Of a stretch of DNA of 64,000 bases, positions 40,409-49,346 are shown piece by piece. The notes beneath the pieces were generated by a model that saw only the letters and a program-made list of their open reading frames with translations, did no database searches and was not told where the DNA came from. A program made the position numbers and the translations under genes. Source of the DNA: Methylohalobius crimeensis 10Ki (GTDB taxonomy: Bacteria; Pseudomonadota; Gammaproteobacteria; Methylococcales; Methylothermaceae). The DNA lies in NCBI RefSeq assembly GCF_000421465.1, contig NZ_ATXB01000001.1, forward strand, positions 1,736,001 to 1,800,000. Reading direction: 5' to 3'. Every line of letters starts with the position of its first letter. Position 1 is the stretch's first letter.

Positions 40409-41869
40409 CTAACTCACGGTCTCCGCATCATAGCCTTTGCTCGGATCCACCTCGGTCACCATCTCCCTGACTTTTTCCCTTTCGGTTTCCTTACCGGAGG
40501 GATTGGTCAATTGATCGTTGAGACGCTGGATCATCACATCGGCGTGATTTTCGATTTCGTCCAGCTGCTTACCGATGCTTTCGCTCCATCCTTTGATCTT
40601 ACCGGTGGCGAAGGTACGCCAATTAGCGCACTTATTGAATCCGCGCACCAGGTTGAAGCGCAGCTTCATGCTTTTCTGGCGCTTGGACAGTCGACGCCGA
40701 TAGGCGGATTTGAAGATGCCTGAAAAAATCATGTGGAAGATTGCCAGAATGCCCAAGGCGGCAAAGGCGGCAACCGCATCGATGAGAGGAGAAAGCCAGA
40801 ACCCGGTGATGATCCCGGCGAAGACCGCCCCGCCGATCAACGCCGCCAAAAGCAGCATATCCAGCCGCAAAGTCCAGGCCCGCCAACCCGAAAGAGCTTT
40901 GAGTAGCTCCGGAATCGCCTGATCCTTGAGCTCCTTGGTGGTGGTATCCAGTGTGTTCAAAATGCGGTAGGCACGTTTGACTTCCACCTCTTGCATGCGC
41001 CGATGAATATCGGCCAAATCCCGTTCCCGCCTCGCTTCCAGGCGCTTTTGCACATATTCGTTACCCGCCTTCAGCTCGACTTCCGGCGAGAAAATCGTGT
41101 AGAACTGAGTGACGTTCAATCCCTTCTCGGTCATCGCGCTTTTCCAGGCCGCCACCACTTCCGCCAGACTGTCTTCCCGGGCGGTGACGTCGATCTGGTT
41201 GAGTACGTAGATGAATTTTTCCGAATCATACCGGTCGGCGGTGGTCTTGACCAAGTACTCCAAGGTATCCCGCATCGCGCCCGGTTCCGGCCGGCGGGCA
41301 TCGAAAAAGATCAACACCAGATCGGAAATATCGATGATATGCTTGGTGATGCGCAAGGTCGTGGCGCGGCGGGTATCGGCATCGAAACCCGGAGAGTCGA
41401 TCAGAATCTTGCCCTTGAGATTTTCGCTGTTGCACGTTTTGAGCTGAAGATAGGCATTGATCCGCTTACCTTCCCCCGCCATGGCATCCTCGATGTCATG
41501 GCTGATCTGATAGAAGGGGAATCTGGGATCGACGTCCAATGCCAAGCCGGGTAAGGTTTTCACTTCCGGATCATGACTGTAGGACAAAACGGTAAATTTA
41601 TCGTCCACCGCCTGGACACCGGAGAGTTGAATCTTGCGGCCCAAAAAATCGTTGATGAAGGTGGACTTGCCGGCGGAGAACAAGCCCAGAACGGAAATCA
41701 GCGGCCACCAGGGTATCTGCCGAGCCGTGGATTGATCCGGTTTGATGAACCCCAAATCGTGGGCCACCTTATCGATGGTTTGGAAATTCCTCGCCACATC
41801 CACCAATAGGGGGTTTTCCTCGGAGAGGTGTTTTTCCAGATTTTGTACGTAGATTTCACTTGCCTGCAT
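40409..41869 (-). CDS. Dynamin/EHD-like GTPase, 486 aa
   Basis: This large GTPase has G1 GLFSAGKSTFINDFLG, G3 IDSPGFDADTRRATTL and G4 VLNQIDVTA, all near canonical. A pair of hydrophobic segments lies at about 333-385 (LLLAALIGGAVFAGIITGF and AVAAFAALGILAIFHMIF), followed by a basic and then acidic coiled-coil tail. The layout matches dynamin-superfamily proteins with a membrane hairpin in the stalk. It is transcribed alone, with its own terminator. It is the third such GTPase in the window. The role is unknown. Confidence 0.78.
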   Translation of the reverse strand: MQASEIYVQNLEKHLSEENPLLVDVARNFQTIDKVAHDLGFIKPDQSTARQIPWWPLISVLGLFSAGKSTFINDFLGRKIQLSGVQAVDDKFTVLSYSHDPEVKTLPGLALDVDPRFPFYQISHDIEDAMAGEGKRINAYLQLKTCNSENLKGKILIDSPGFDADTRRATTLRITKHIIDISDLVLIFFDARRPEPGAMRDTLEYLVKTTADRYDSEKFIYVLNQIDVTAREDSLAEVVAAWKSAMTEKGLNVTQFYTIFSPEVELKAGNEYVQKRLEARRERDLADIHRRMQEVEVKRAYRILNTLDTTTKELKDQAIPELLKALSGWRAWTLRLDMLLLAALIGGAVFAGIITGFWLSPLIDAVAAFAALGILAIFHMIFSGIFKSAYRRRLSKRQKSMKLRFNLVRGFNKCANWRTFATGKIKGWSESIGKQLDEIENHADVMIQRLNDQLTNPSGKETEREKVREMVTEVDPSKGYDAETVS

Positions 41870-42055
41870 AATGAGAGAGATCCTACTCGGTCAATTTCCA
41901 TGCACGCGGCGGTGGATCGAAGACCCTTCCACCCCCTTTGAAACATAGGTTCGATTTTAGGTCAATAAACCCGAAAAAAGCAAAAAATTAACTGATTACT
42001 CAAGAATTTTCGTAGCTTTCGAAAAATACAAAAAATTCAAACCAAATGGTCTGAT

Positions 42056-42964
42056 ATGAACGAATCCAATCACAGCCTGCGGGCGATTTTATATGCATTC
42101 CTGGCGAATTTGGGAATATTCCTGGCCAAAAGTTGGGCGGCCTTTTTTACCGGTTCCGGCAGTATGCTCGCCGAAGCCATCCACTCCCTCGCCGACTGCG
42201 GCAACCAGGCGCTGCTTTATCTGGGTCTCCGGCAGTCGCAGCGCCCGCCGGATTCGGAGCATCCCCTCGGTTACGGAAAACTCAGCTATTTCTGGAGCTT
42301 CATCGTGGCGCTCCTCTTATTCAGCATGGGGGGCTTGTTCTCCATCTACGAAGGATGGCACAAATTAGAGACCCATGAAGGGTTGCATCAGCCCTGGATC
42401 GGGCTTTTGGTATTGGCTTTGGGGGTCATCCTGGAATCTCTCAGCCTGCGAGGCTGCCTGCGGGAAATCGATCGATTGCGAGAAGAAAAACCGCTATGGG
42501 AGTGGCTCAAAGACACCCGCAATGCCGAACTGGTGGTGATTCTGGGAGAAGACACCGCCGCCCTATTGGGATTGACCTTGGCATTTCTCGGCTTGGGAGC
42601 GGCCACCGTCACCGGCAATCCGATCTATGACGCCTCCGGCTCCATTGCCATCGGCGCGGTCCTGGTACTGGTTTCCCTGTTCGTGGCCTGGCACATCAAA
42701 AAACTCATCGTGGGCCGTTCGGCGGAACCGGAAATGGTTCAAGTGATCGATCAAGTGATCCGCGATGATCCCAACATCGTGCAATTATTCAACTTGATCA
42801 CCATACAGTTCGGCCCGGATATCATGGTTGCCGCGAAAATTCGCCTTCAACCCGATTTACCCATGCGTTCCGGAGTGCGAAGCATCAATTGCCTGGAGCA
42901 AAAAATCAAGGAAACGGTCCCTACGGTCAAATGGTGTTTTGTGGAACCGGATTGTACGGATTAG
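42056..42964 (+). CDS. Cation diffusion facilitator transporter
   Basis: This 302-residue CDF protein has about five or six membrane helices. Metal-site residues lie in HSLADCGNQALL and GEDTAALLGLTLAFLG. The HPLGYGK loop between helices is typical of the CDF subfamily that resembles SLC30A9. A C-terminal domain includes VGRSAEPEMVQVIDQVI. It probably exports Zn, Co or Mn, but the metal cannot be told from the sequence. Confidence 0.85.
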   Translation: MNESNHSLRAILYAFLANLGIFLAKSWAAFFTGSGSMLAEAIHSLADCGNQALLYLGLRQSQRPPDSEHPLGYGKLSYFWSFIVALLLFSMGGLFSIYEGWHKLETHEGLHQPWIGLLVLALGVILESLSLRGCLREIDRLREEKPLWEWLKDTRNAELVVILGEDTAALLGLTLAFLGLGAATVTGNPIYDASGSIAIGAVLVLVSLFVAWHIKKLIVGRSAEPEMVQVIDQVIRDDPNIVQLFNLITIQFGPDIMVAAKIRLQPDLPMRSGVRSINCLEQKIKETVPTVKWCFVEPDCTD

Positions 42965-43017
42965 GAATGGGTCGATATTTGCCGGGGATATATTGTTTAA
43001 TTTTGATTGTTAAATAA

Positions 43018-43033
43018 AGATAACGGTATAAAT
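43018..43033 (+). other. Ter-like site C
   Basis: The 16-mer AGATAACGGTATAAAT ends within the start codon of the oxoprolinase-like gene (ATG at 43032). It is identical to site B. Confidence 0.65.
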
Positions 43034-46000
43034 GAAAACAACCAATCGCTGGCGGTTCTGGATCGACCGCGGAGGCACCTTCACCGACATCGTCGCCAAA
43101 CGCCCCGACGGGACGCTCATTACCCATAAGCTTTTATCGAGCAATCCGCAGCGCTATTCGGATGCGGTATTGCAAGGCATCCGCGATCTTCTGGAACTCC
43201 CCGCCGATCTTCCGATCCCGGTAGAACCCATCGAAGAAATCCGTATGGGCACAACCGTCGGCACCAATGCGCTTTTGGAGCGCACCGGTGAACGCACCGC
43301 CCTGGTCATCACCGAGGGATTCGGCGATGCGCTTGCCATCGCCTACCAGAATCGCCCCGATATCTTCGATCTCGAGATTCGCAAACCCGAAGCCCTCTAT
43401 GAACGGGTCATCGAGGTCCGGGAACGGATCGATGCCCGAGGCGATGTGCTGACCACGCTGGATCTGGATGCCGCCCGCCGCGCCCTGAAAGCCGCCTTCG
43501 ACGACGGTATTCGCGCCTTGGCCATCGTGCTCATGCACGCCTATCGCAATCCCTCCCACGAAGATGCGCTGGCCGCCCTGGCCAGGGAAATCGGTTTTCC
43601 CCAGATTTCCGTCTCCCACACGGTCAGCCCGTTGATTCGGTTGGTGGCACGCGGCGACACCACGGTGCTGGATGCCTACTTGTCACCCCCGCTGCACCGC
43701 TATACCGAACACATCGCCGCCGGATTCGAGGGGCCGGTGCAACTTTGGCTGATGCAGTCTCAAGGGGGGCTGGTGAAAGCCCATCGCTTTCAAGGCAAGG
43801 ACAGTATCGTATCGGGGCCCGCCGGCGGTTTGATCGCCGCCGCAACCCTCTGCCGCCAGGCCGGTTTCGAGCGCATCATTACTTTCGATATGGGGGGCAC
43901 CTCCACCGATGTGGCCCACTACGGCGGAGAACTGGAACGCACGCACGAGACCGAAATCGCGGGGGTGCGCCTGCAGACCCCTCAACTGCATATTCACACG
44001 GTCGCCGCCGGGGGCGGCTCCGTACTGCATTTCGACGGTCAACGCTACCGGGTGGGGCCGCAATCGGCCGGCGCCGAGCCGGGACCTTCCTGCTATCGGA
44101 GAGGCGGGCCTCTCACCGTCACCGACGCCAACCTGATGGTGGGCAAGATCCAAGCGGATTTTTTCCCCGCCGTGTTCGGCCCGACCGGGGACCAGCCCCT
44201 GGATCGAAATGCCACCGCAGCGGCCTTTGCCGAGCTGGCCCGGGAAATTCACGCCGTCACCGGAGACGATCGCCCACCCGAATCGGTCGCCGAAGGCTTC
44301 CTGGAGGTCGCGGTGGAAAACATGGCCGATGCCATCAAGCGCATCTCGGTTCAGCGCGGTCATGATTTGGCCCGTTACGCCCTGAGCTGCTTCGGCGCCG
44401 CCGGCGGCCAGCACGCCTGCAAAGTGGCGGAAAAACTCGGCATCCGGCGGGTATTCCTGCATCCCTTCGCCGGCGTATTGTCCGCTTACGGCATGGGCCT
44501 GGCCGACTTCCGCCGCATCTATCAACATACTCTAGGCGTGCCCTTGGCCGATGCCGATGCCGCTTCCCTCGAAACACACTTTGCCGAACTGGAGAAAAAG
44601 GGCCGGACCGACTTGACGAGCCAAGGCATTCCTGCCGATCGAATCGAAATCTCGCGCCGCCTCCATCTGCGTTACGCCGGCAACGACACCACCTTGGCGA
44701 TTCCCTTTTCCGACCCCACCGGCATGACCCGGGCTTTCGAGACGAAGCACCGGAAGCGCTTCGGTTTCGTCTATTCGGAAAAACCCTTGATCGCCGAGTT
44801 TTTAACGATAGAAGCGATCGGCCGCAGCGAAAAGACGGTCGACCCGATCGTTCCGCCATCCGCCGAACCGCCCCGCCCCACCACTTTCCGCGATCTTTAC
44901 AGCGGCGGCGATTGGCATCGGGCACCCCTATATCGGCGCCACGACTTGAGACCCGGACAGATCATTCCCGGTCCGTCCTTGATGATCGAACCGACCGCCA
45001 CCACCGTCATCGAACCCGGTTGGGAAGGGGAGATCAACGAGCGCAATCAGCTGATCCTCCACCACCGCGACGAGAATCAAGTTCCGGCGCAAGACAAGTT
45101 GATCGAAGGTATGATTGACGAGGCCCAAGCCGATCCGGTACGCCTGGAAATCTTCAACAAGCAATTCATGGCAGTGGCCGAACAAATGGGCTATACCCTC
45201 CAGAACACCGCCCATTCGGTCAACATCAAGGAACGCCTGGACTTTTCCTGCGCCCTGTTCGATCCCCACGGCCATCTGGTGGCCAACGCCCCCCACATTC
45301 CCGTCCATCTGGGCTCCATGGGAGAATGCGTCCAGTCGCTGTTGAAGCGGGAATCCTTGCGCCCCGGCGAGGTTTGGCTGACCAACTCCCCCTACCATGG
45401 CGGGACCCATCTGCCGGATATCACCGTGGTCACACCGGTATTCGAGCGAACGGGACAGACCCTGCTGTTTTTGGTGGCTTCTCGCGGTCACCACGGCGAT
45501 GTGGGCGGAAAAACCCCCGGTTCCATGCCCTCCGACAGCCGGAAAATCGAAGATGAAGGGCTCTGGAGCGCAGGCTTCAAGATCGTCGATCACGGCCGTT
45601 TTTTGGAGGAGGCAATCCGCCGCTGGCTTGCTTCCGGTCCCTGGCCGGCGCGCAACCCCGATCGGAACCTGGCCGACCTTCAGGCCCAGATCGCCGCCAA
45701 CGAGCGCGGCGTGCAAGGATTGCGGAAGATGATCGATGATTGGGGGCTGACCACTGTCCAGGCCTATATGAACCATATTCAGCTCAGCGCCGGCGAAGCG
45801 GTGCGCAAGGTCTTAACCACCCTTCCCAAGCAAGGGCGCTTCCGCTACCGGCTGGATACGGGGGCGGAAATCGTGGTCAACATCTGCGTGGACCGGTCCC
45901 AACAGCGCGCCCGAATCGATTTCACCGGCACCTCCCCCCAGCAGACGGATAATTTCAACGCCCCGGAAGCGGTGTGCAAAGCGGCGGTGTTGTATGTTTT

Positions 46001-46664
46001 CCGCACGCTGGTCGCCGACGACATCCCCCTCAATGCCGGCTGCCTGGCCCCCTTGGAAATCTTCCTCCCCAAGGGTTGTTTTCTCAACCCGAGCTATCCC
46101 GCCGCGGTGGTCGCCGGCAATGTGGAAACGTCTCAATACATCGTGGATACGCTTTACAGCGCCCTGAAAGTCATGGCCGCCTCCCAAGGCACCATGAACA
46201 ATTTCACCTTCGGCAACGCCCGCCATCAATACTATGAAACTTTGTGCGGCGGAGGCGGGGCGGGACCCGATTTCGACGGCGCCGATGCGGTCCACACCCA
46301 CATGACCAACTCCCGCCTCACCGATCCGGAAATCCTGGAATCCCGCTTTCCGGTGCGGGTGGAAAGCTTCTCCATTCGCCGAGACAGCGGGGGAAAGGGC
46401 CATCACCGGGGAGGAAACGGTATCCGGCGGGCAATCCGCTTCCTGGAACCGATGACCTGCGCCCTGCTTTCCAGTCACCGGCGCTACCCGCCCTTCGGGA
46501 TGGCGGGCGGCGGTCCCGGCGCATTGGGACGCAATCTTATCCTCCGTGCCGACGGAAAAACCGAAAAGCTCGCCGGCTGTGCCCGGATTCAGGTCGATGC
46601 CGACGATGTGCTGGTCATCGAGACCCCCGGCGGCGGCGGCTACGGCAACGGCGACCGGTCATAG
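43032..46664 (+). CDS. oplAH: 5-oxoprolinase / hydantoinase A-B fusion
   Basis: This 1210-residue fusion has a HyuA-type N-terminal half (RFWIDRGGTFTDIVAKRPDG; FDMGGTSTDVAHYGG) and a HyuB-type C-terminal half from about residue 700 (EIFNKQFMAVAEQMG; DPHGHLVANAPHIPVHLG). The order and length match ATP-dependent 5-oxoprolinase. N-methylhydantoinases are usually split, so the oxoprolinase call is favoured. It would open 5-oxoproline to glutamate. No strong Shine-Dalgarno is visible, and Ter-like site C occupies that position. Confidence 0.85.
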   Translation: MKTTNRWRFWIDRGGTFTDIVAKRPDGTLITHKLLSSNPQRYSDAVLQGIRDLLELPADLPIPVEPIEEIRMGTTVGTNALLERTGERTALVITEGFGDALAIAYQNRPDIFDLEIRKPEALYERVIEVRERIDARGDVLTTLDLDAARRALKAAFDDGIRALAIVLMHAYRNPSHEDALAALAREIGFPQISVSHTVSPLIRLVARGDTTVLDAYLSPPLHRYTEHIAAGFEGPVQLWLMQSQGGLVKAHRFQGKDSIVSGPAGGLIAAATLCRQAGFERIITFDMGGTSTDVAHYGGELERTHETEIAGVRLQTPQLHIHTVAAGGGSVLHFDGQRYRVGPQSAGAEPGPSCYRRGGPLTVTDANLMVGKIQADFFPAVFGPTGDQPLDRNATAAAFAELAREIHAVTGDDRPPESVAEGFLEVAVENMADAIKRISVQRGHDLARYALSCFGAAGGQHACKVAEKLGIRRVFLHPFAGVLSAYGMGLADFRRIYQHTLGVPLADADAASLETHFAELEKKGRTDLTSQGIPADRIEISRRLHLRYAGNDTTLAIPFSDPTGMTRAFETKHRKRFGFVYSEKPLIAEFLTIEAIGRSEKTVDPIVPPSAEPPRPTTFRDLYSGGDWHRAPLYRRHDLRPGQIIPGPSLMIEPTATTVIEPGWEGEINERNQLILHHRDENQVPAQDKLIEGMIDEAQADPVRLEIFNKQFMAVAEQMGYTLQNTAHSVNIKERLDFSCALFDPHGHLVANAPHIPVHLGSMGECVQSLLKRESLRPGEVWLTNSPYHGGTHLPDITVVTPVFERTGQTLLFLVASRGHHGDVGGKTPGSMPSDSRKIEDEGLWSAGFKIVDHGRFLEEAIRRWLASGPWPARNPDRNLADLQAQIAANERGVQGLRKMIDDWGLTTVQAYMNHIQLSAGEAVRKVLTTLPKQGRFRYRLDTGAEIVVNICVDRSQQRARIDFTGTSPQQTDNFNAPEAVCKAAVLYVFRTLVADDIPLNAGCLAPLEIFLPKGCFLNPSYPAAVVAGNVETSQYIVDTLYSALKVMAASQGTMNNFTFGNARHQYYETLCGGGGAGPDFDGADAVHTHMTNSRLTDPEILESRFPVRVESFSIRRDSGGKGHHRGGNGIRRAIRFLEPMTCALLSSHRRYPPFGMAGGGPGALGRNLILRADGKTEKLAGCARIQVDADDVLVIETPGGGGYGNGDRS

Positions 46665-47927
46665 ATAACGCGCCACCAAATCGTACTCGCCGGCGTCCGT
46701 CGCCGGCACCCTGACCCGCCACCCTCCGCCGGGCGCCTCGTCCAGGGGGTTGCCGTTCAGGTCTTCCAAATAATCCACGACTTGATCCCGGTTTCCCCGG
46801 GGGGAAACCCATTCGATCCGGTCGCCTCGGCGCAGTTTGTTCTTGATCAGGATTTGGACCATGCCATGCTCCGGATCGCAATGTTCCACTTCGCCCACGA
46901 ACTGCTGGCGGTGGCTGCGCGAGGCGCCTTGCAGATAATTCTGGTATTCGTGGCTGTGATGGCGCTTATAGAAACCGTCCGTGTAGCCGCGGTTGGCCAG
47001 GTTTTCCAACACGCCCACCAAGCGGGGATCGAACGGCCGTCCGGCCAGGGCATCGTCGATCGCCCGCCGATACACTTGGGCGGTCCGGGCCACATAGTAA
47101 TGGGACTTGGTCCGTCCTTCGATCTTGAGACAGTCGATGCCGAGTTCCACCAACCGCTGAACGTGCTCCACCGCCCGGAGATCCTTGGAGTTCATGATGT
47201 AAGTCCCGTGTTCGTCCTCCTGGATCGGCATCGATTCGCCGGGGCGAGCAGGATCCTCCAGCAAATAGTCCTCCTCGCCGGCCGGATGTCGTTCCACCCC
47301 GCCCGCCTGGGCCGGCTGGACTTTGTACTCCCAGCGGCAGGCGTTGGTGCACGTCCCTTGATTGGGATCGCGGTGATTGAAGTACCCGGACAAAAGACAG
47401 CGCCCGGAATAGGCGATGCACAAAGCGCCGTGGACGAACACTTCCAATTCCATGTCGGGACACGCCTGACGGATTTCGGCGATTTCGGTCAGGGACAACT
47501 CCCGCGACAGAATCACCCGTTCGATCCCCAGCTGCTGCCAAAAACGGACCGCGGCGTGGTTCATGGTATTGGCCTGCACCGAGAGATGAATGGGCATTTC
47601 GGGCCACTTTTCCCGAATCAGCAAAATCAATCCGGGATCGGCCATGATCAAGGCATCCGGCCCCATGGGGATAATCGATTCGAAATCCTTGAGGAAGGTT
47701 TTGAGCTTGCTGTTATGGGGCAGCACGTTGGCCGCCAAATAAAACTTCTTGCCCCGGGCGTGGGCCGTCTCGATACCGACCTGCAAATGATTCAGGTCGA
47801 ACTCGTTGTTTCGCACCCGCAGGCTATAGCGGGGAAGGCCTGCATACACGGCATCGGCGCCGTAAGCAAAAGCGTAATGGAGGTGTTTGAGGGTACCGGC
47901 GGGGGAAAGGAGTTCTATGGACGACAT
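46659..47927 (-). CDS. trhP: Peptidase U32 family protein, TrhP/YegQ-like
   Basis: This 422-residue protein of the U32 family resembles YegQ (TrhP), which is required for 5-hydroxyuridine at tRNA position 34. Typical segments are ELLSPAGTLKHLHYAFAYGA, FVHGALCIAYSGRCLLSGY and NQGTCTNACRWEY. Cysteines in the last two are conserved in the family. The start is set at ATG 47927 (MSSIELLSPAG). It overlaps the 3' end of the convergent oxoprolinase gene by 6 bp. Confidence 0.9.
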   Translation of the reverse strand: MSSIELLSPAGTLKHLHYAFAYGADAVYAGLPRYSLRVRNNEFDLNHLQVGIETAHARGKKFYLAANVLPHNSKLKTFLKDFESIIPMGPDALIMADPGLILLIREKWPEMPIHLSVQANTMNHAAVRFWQQLGIERVILSRELSLTEIAEIRQACPDMELEVFVHGALCIAYSGRCLLSGYFNHRDPNQGTCTNACRWEYKVQPAQAGGVERHPAGEEDYLLEDPARPGESMPIQEDEHGTYIMNSKDLRAVEHVQRLVELGIDCLKIEGRTKSHYYVARTAQVYRRAIDDALAGRPFDPRLVGVLENLANRGYTDGFYKRHHSHEYQNYLQGASRSHRQQFVGEVEHCDPEHGMVQILIKNKLRRGDRIEWVSPRGNRDQVVDYLEDLNGNPLDEAPGGGWRVRVPATDAGEYDLVARYL

Positions 47928-48413
47928 GGACTCGGTTCTCAATTGGCGTAAACGAAAACATAGGATTGAAGTTGGGTATTATACGCTTCTTCCAAACCGG
48001 AAACGTTGCTAAGTCATACCGATTTCGAACATGCCCTTGTAAGCCGGTGAGAACGCTCCGGAATCGGAAGTGACGTCCTTTCTCCCGCTGGCGAGGATGT
48101 CGAAACAGCATGAGTCCCTTCTCCCTCCTGGAGGGAGAAGGTTGGGAAGAGGGTGGATCTAATTGAAATAAAAGACATTTTTGATTTAAACCACCCTCAC
48201 CCCAACCCTCTCCCGCCAGCGGGAGAGGGCGCTGTTGCGACACTTTCGCCAACGGGAAAGAAAGATAATGGCATTTGCGATCACCCTGATCCTCACATGA
48301 GTTTTGAAACAGACTCTAAGCCATAAAGGAGGTCACTTCCGGGCATAAGCACGCTAGCAATAGCGCCGATGCTATAATCGACGGCAATCTGAAGATCCAA
48401 TCATGCTTGCATT
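47928..48413. other. 486 bp intergenic region with repeat pair
   Basis: This gap between divergent genes contains no supportable CDS. Its main contents are the palindromic repeat pair at 48115-48233 and, after it, the likely cysM promoter region (48300-48410), which includes TAAAGGAGG near 48324. No riboswitch was recognised. Confidence 0.6.
48115..48233. repeat. Two palindromic repeat elements in inverted order
   Basis: Copy 1 (48115-48156) has the hairpin CTTCTCCCTCCTGGAGGGAG and the tail GTTGGGAAGAGGGTGG. Copy 2 (48191-48233) is its mirror, with CCACCCTCACCCCAAC leading into the hairpin CCCTCTCCCG/CGGGAGAGGG. About 34 bp separate them. The same family occurs in bamB at 6086-6120. Confidence 0.85.
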
Positions 48414-49325
48414 ATGACCCATACAATCGATCCCACCCCTTTCCCCACCATCGAAGCTTGCGTCGGGAACACTCCCCTGGTCCATCTTCAGCGCCTGCCC
48501 GGCGATACCCGCAACGTGATTCTGGCCAAGCTGGAAGGCAACAACCCGGCCGGTTCGGTCAAGGACCGTCCCGCCCTGAGCATGATCCAACACGCCCAGG
48601 AGCGCGGCGAGATCAAGCCCGGCGACCGCTTGATCGAGGCCACCAGCGGTAATACCGGCATCGCGTTGGCCATGGTGGCGACGATCAAGGGCTATCGTAT
48701 GACTCTGATCATGCCCGAAAACATGAGCGTGGAACGACGCGCGGTGATGAAAGCTTTCGGGGCCGAAATCCTCTTGGTCTCCCCCGAAGGGGGCATGGAA
48801 GAGGCCCGGGACCTTGCCGACGCCATGGGTGAGCGTGGCGAAGGCAAGGTGCTCAATCAATTCGCCAATCCGGACAACCCCCAGGCCCATTACGAAGGCA
48901 CCGGCCCGGAAATTTGGCGCGACACCAAAGGCACGATTACCCATTTCGTCAGTTCCATGGGCACTACCGGCACCATCATGGGCGTCTCCAAATTCTTCAA
49001 GGAAAAAAAACCGGCCATTCAAATCGTCGGCGTCCAGCCGGTCGAAGGCGCCAAGATCCCCGGCATTCGCCGCTGGCCCCCGGAATATCTGCCCAAAATC
49101 TACGAGCCTTCCCGAGTGGACCGCCAATTGGATGTGACCCAGCAGGAAGCCGAAGAGACCACCCGCCGACTCGCCGCCGAGGAAGGGATTTTCTGTGGCA
49201 TTTCCTCCGGCGGCGCGGTGGCCGCCGCCTTGAGATTGAGCGCGGAAGTGGAGAATGCGGTGATCGTGACCATCGTCTGCGATCGCGGCGATCGGTATTT
49301 ATCCACCGGTGTGTTTCCGGCTTGA
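48414..49325 (+). CDS. cysM: Cysteine synthase B
   Basis: This 303-residue PLP enzyme makes cysteine from O-acetylserine and sulfide or thiosulfate. The PLP lysine lies in NPAGSVKDRPAL, the phosphate loop is ATSGNTGIALA, and the C-terminus has GIFCGISSGGAVAAAL. The MTHTIDPTPFPTIEACVGNT start and the short length fit CysM better than CysK. It is the first gene of a plus-strand run to 53869. Confidence 0.95.
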   Translation: MTHTIDPTPFPTIEACVGNTPLVHLQRLPGDTRNVILAKLEGNNPAGSVKDRPALSMIQHAQERGEIKPGDRLIEATSGNTGIALAMVATIKGYRMTLIMPENMSVERRAVMKAFGAEILLVSPEGGMEEARDLADAMGERGEGKVLNQFANPDNPQAHYEGTGPEIWRDTKGTITHFVSSMGTTGTIMGVSKFFKEKKPAIQIVGVQPVEGAKIPGIRRWPPEYLPKIYEPSRVDRQLDVTQQEAEETTRRLAAEEGIFCGISSGGAVAAALRLSAEVENAVIVTIVCDRGDRYLSTGVFPA

Positions 49326-49346
49326 TCATCCGCGCTTGCAGCGGAC

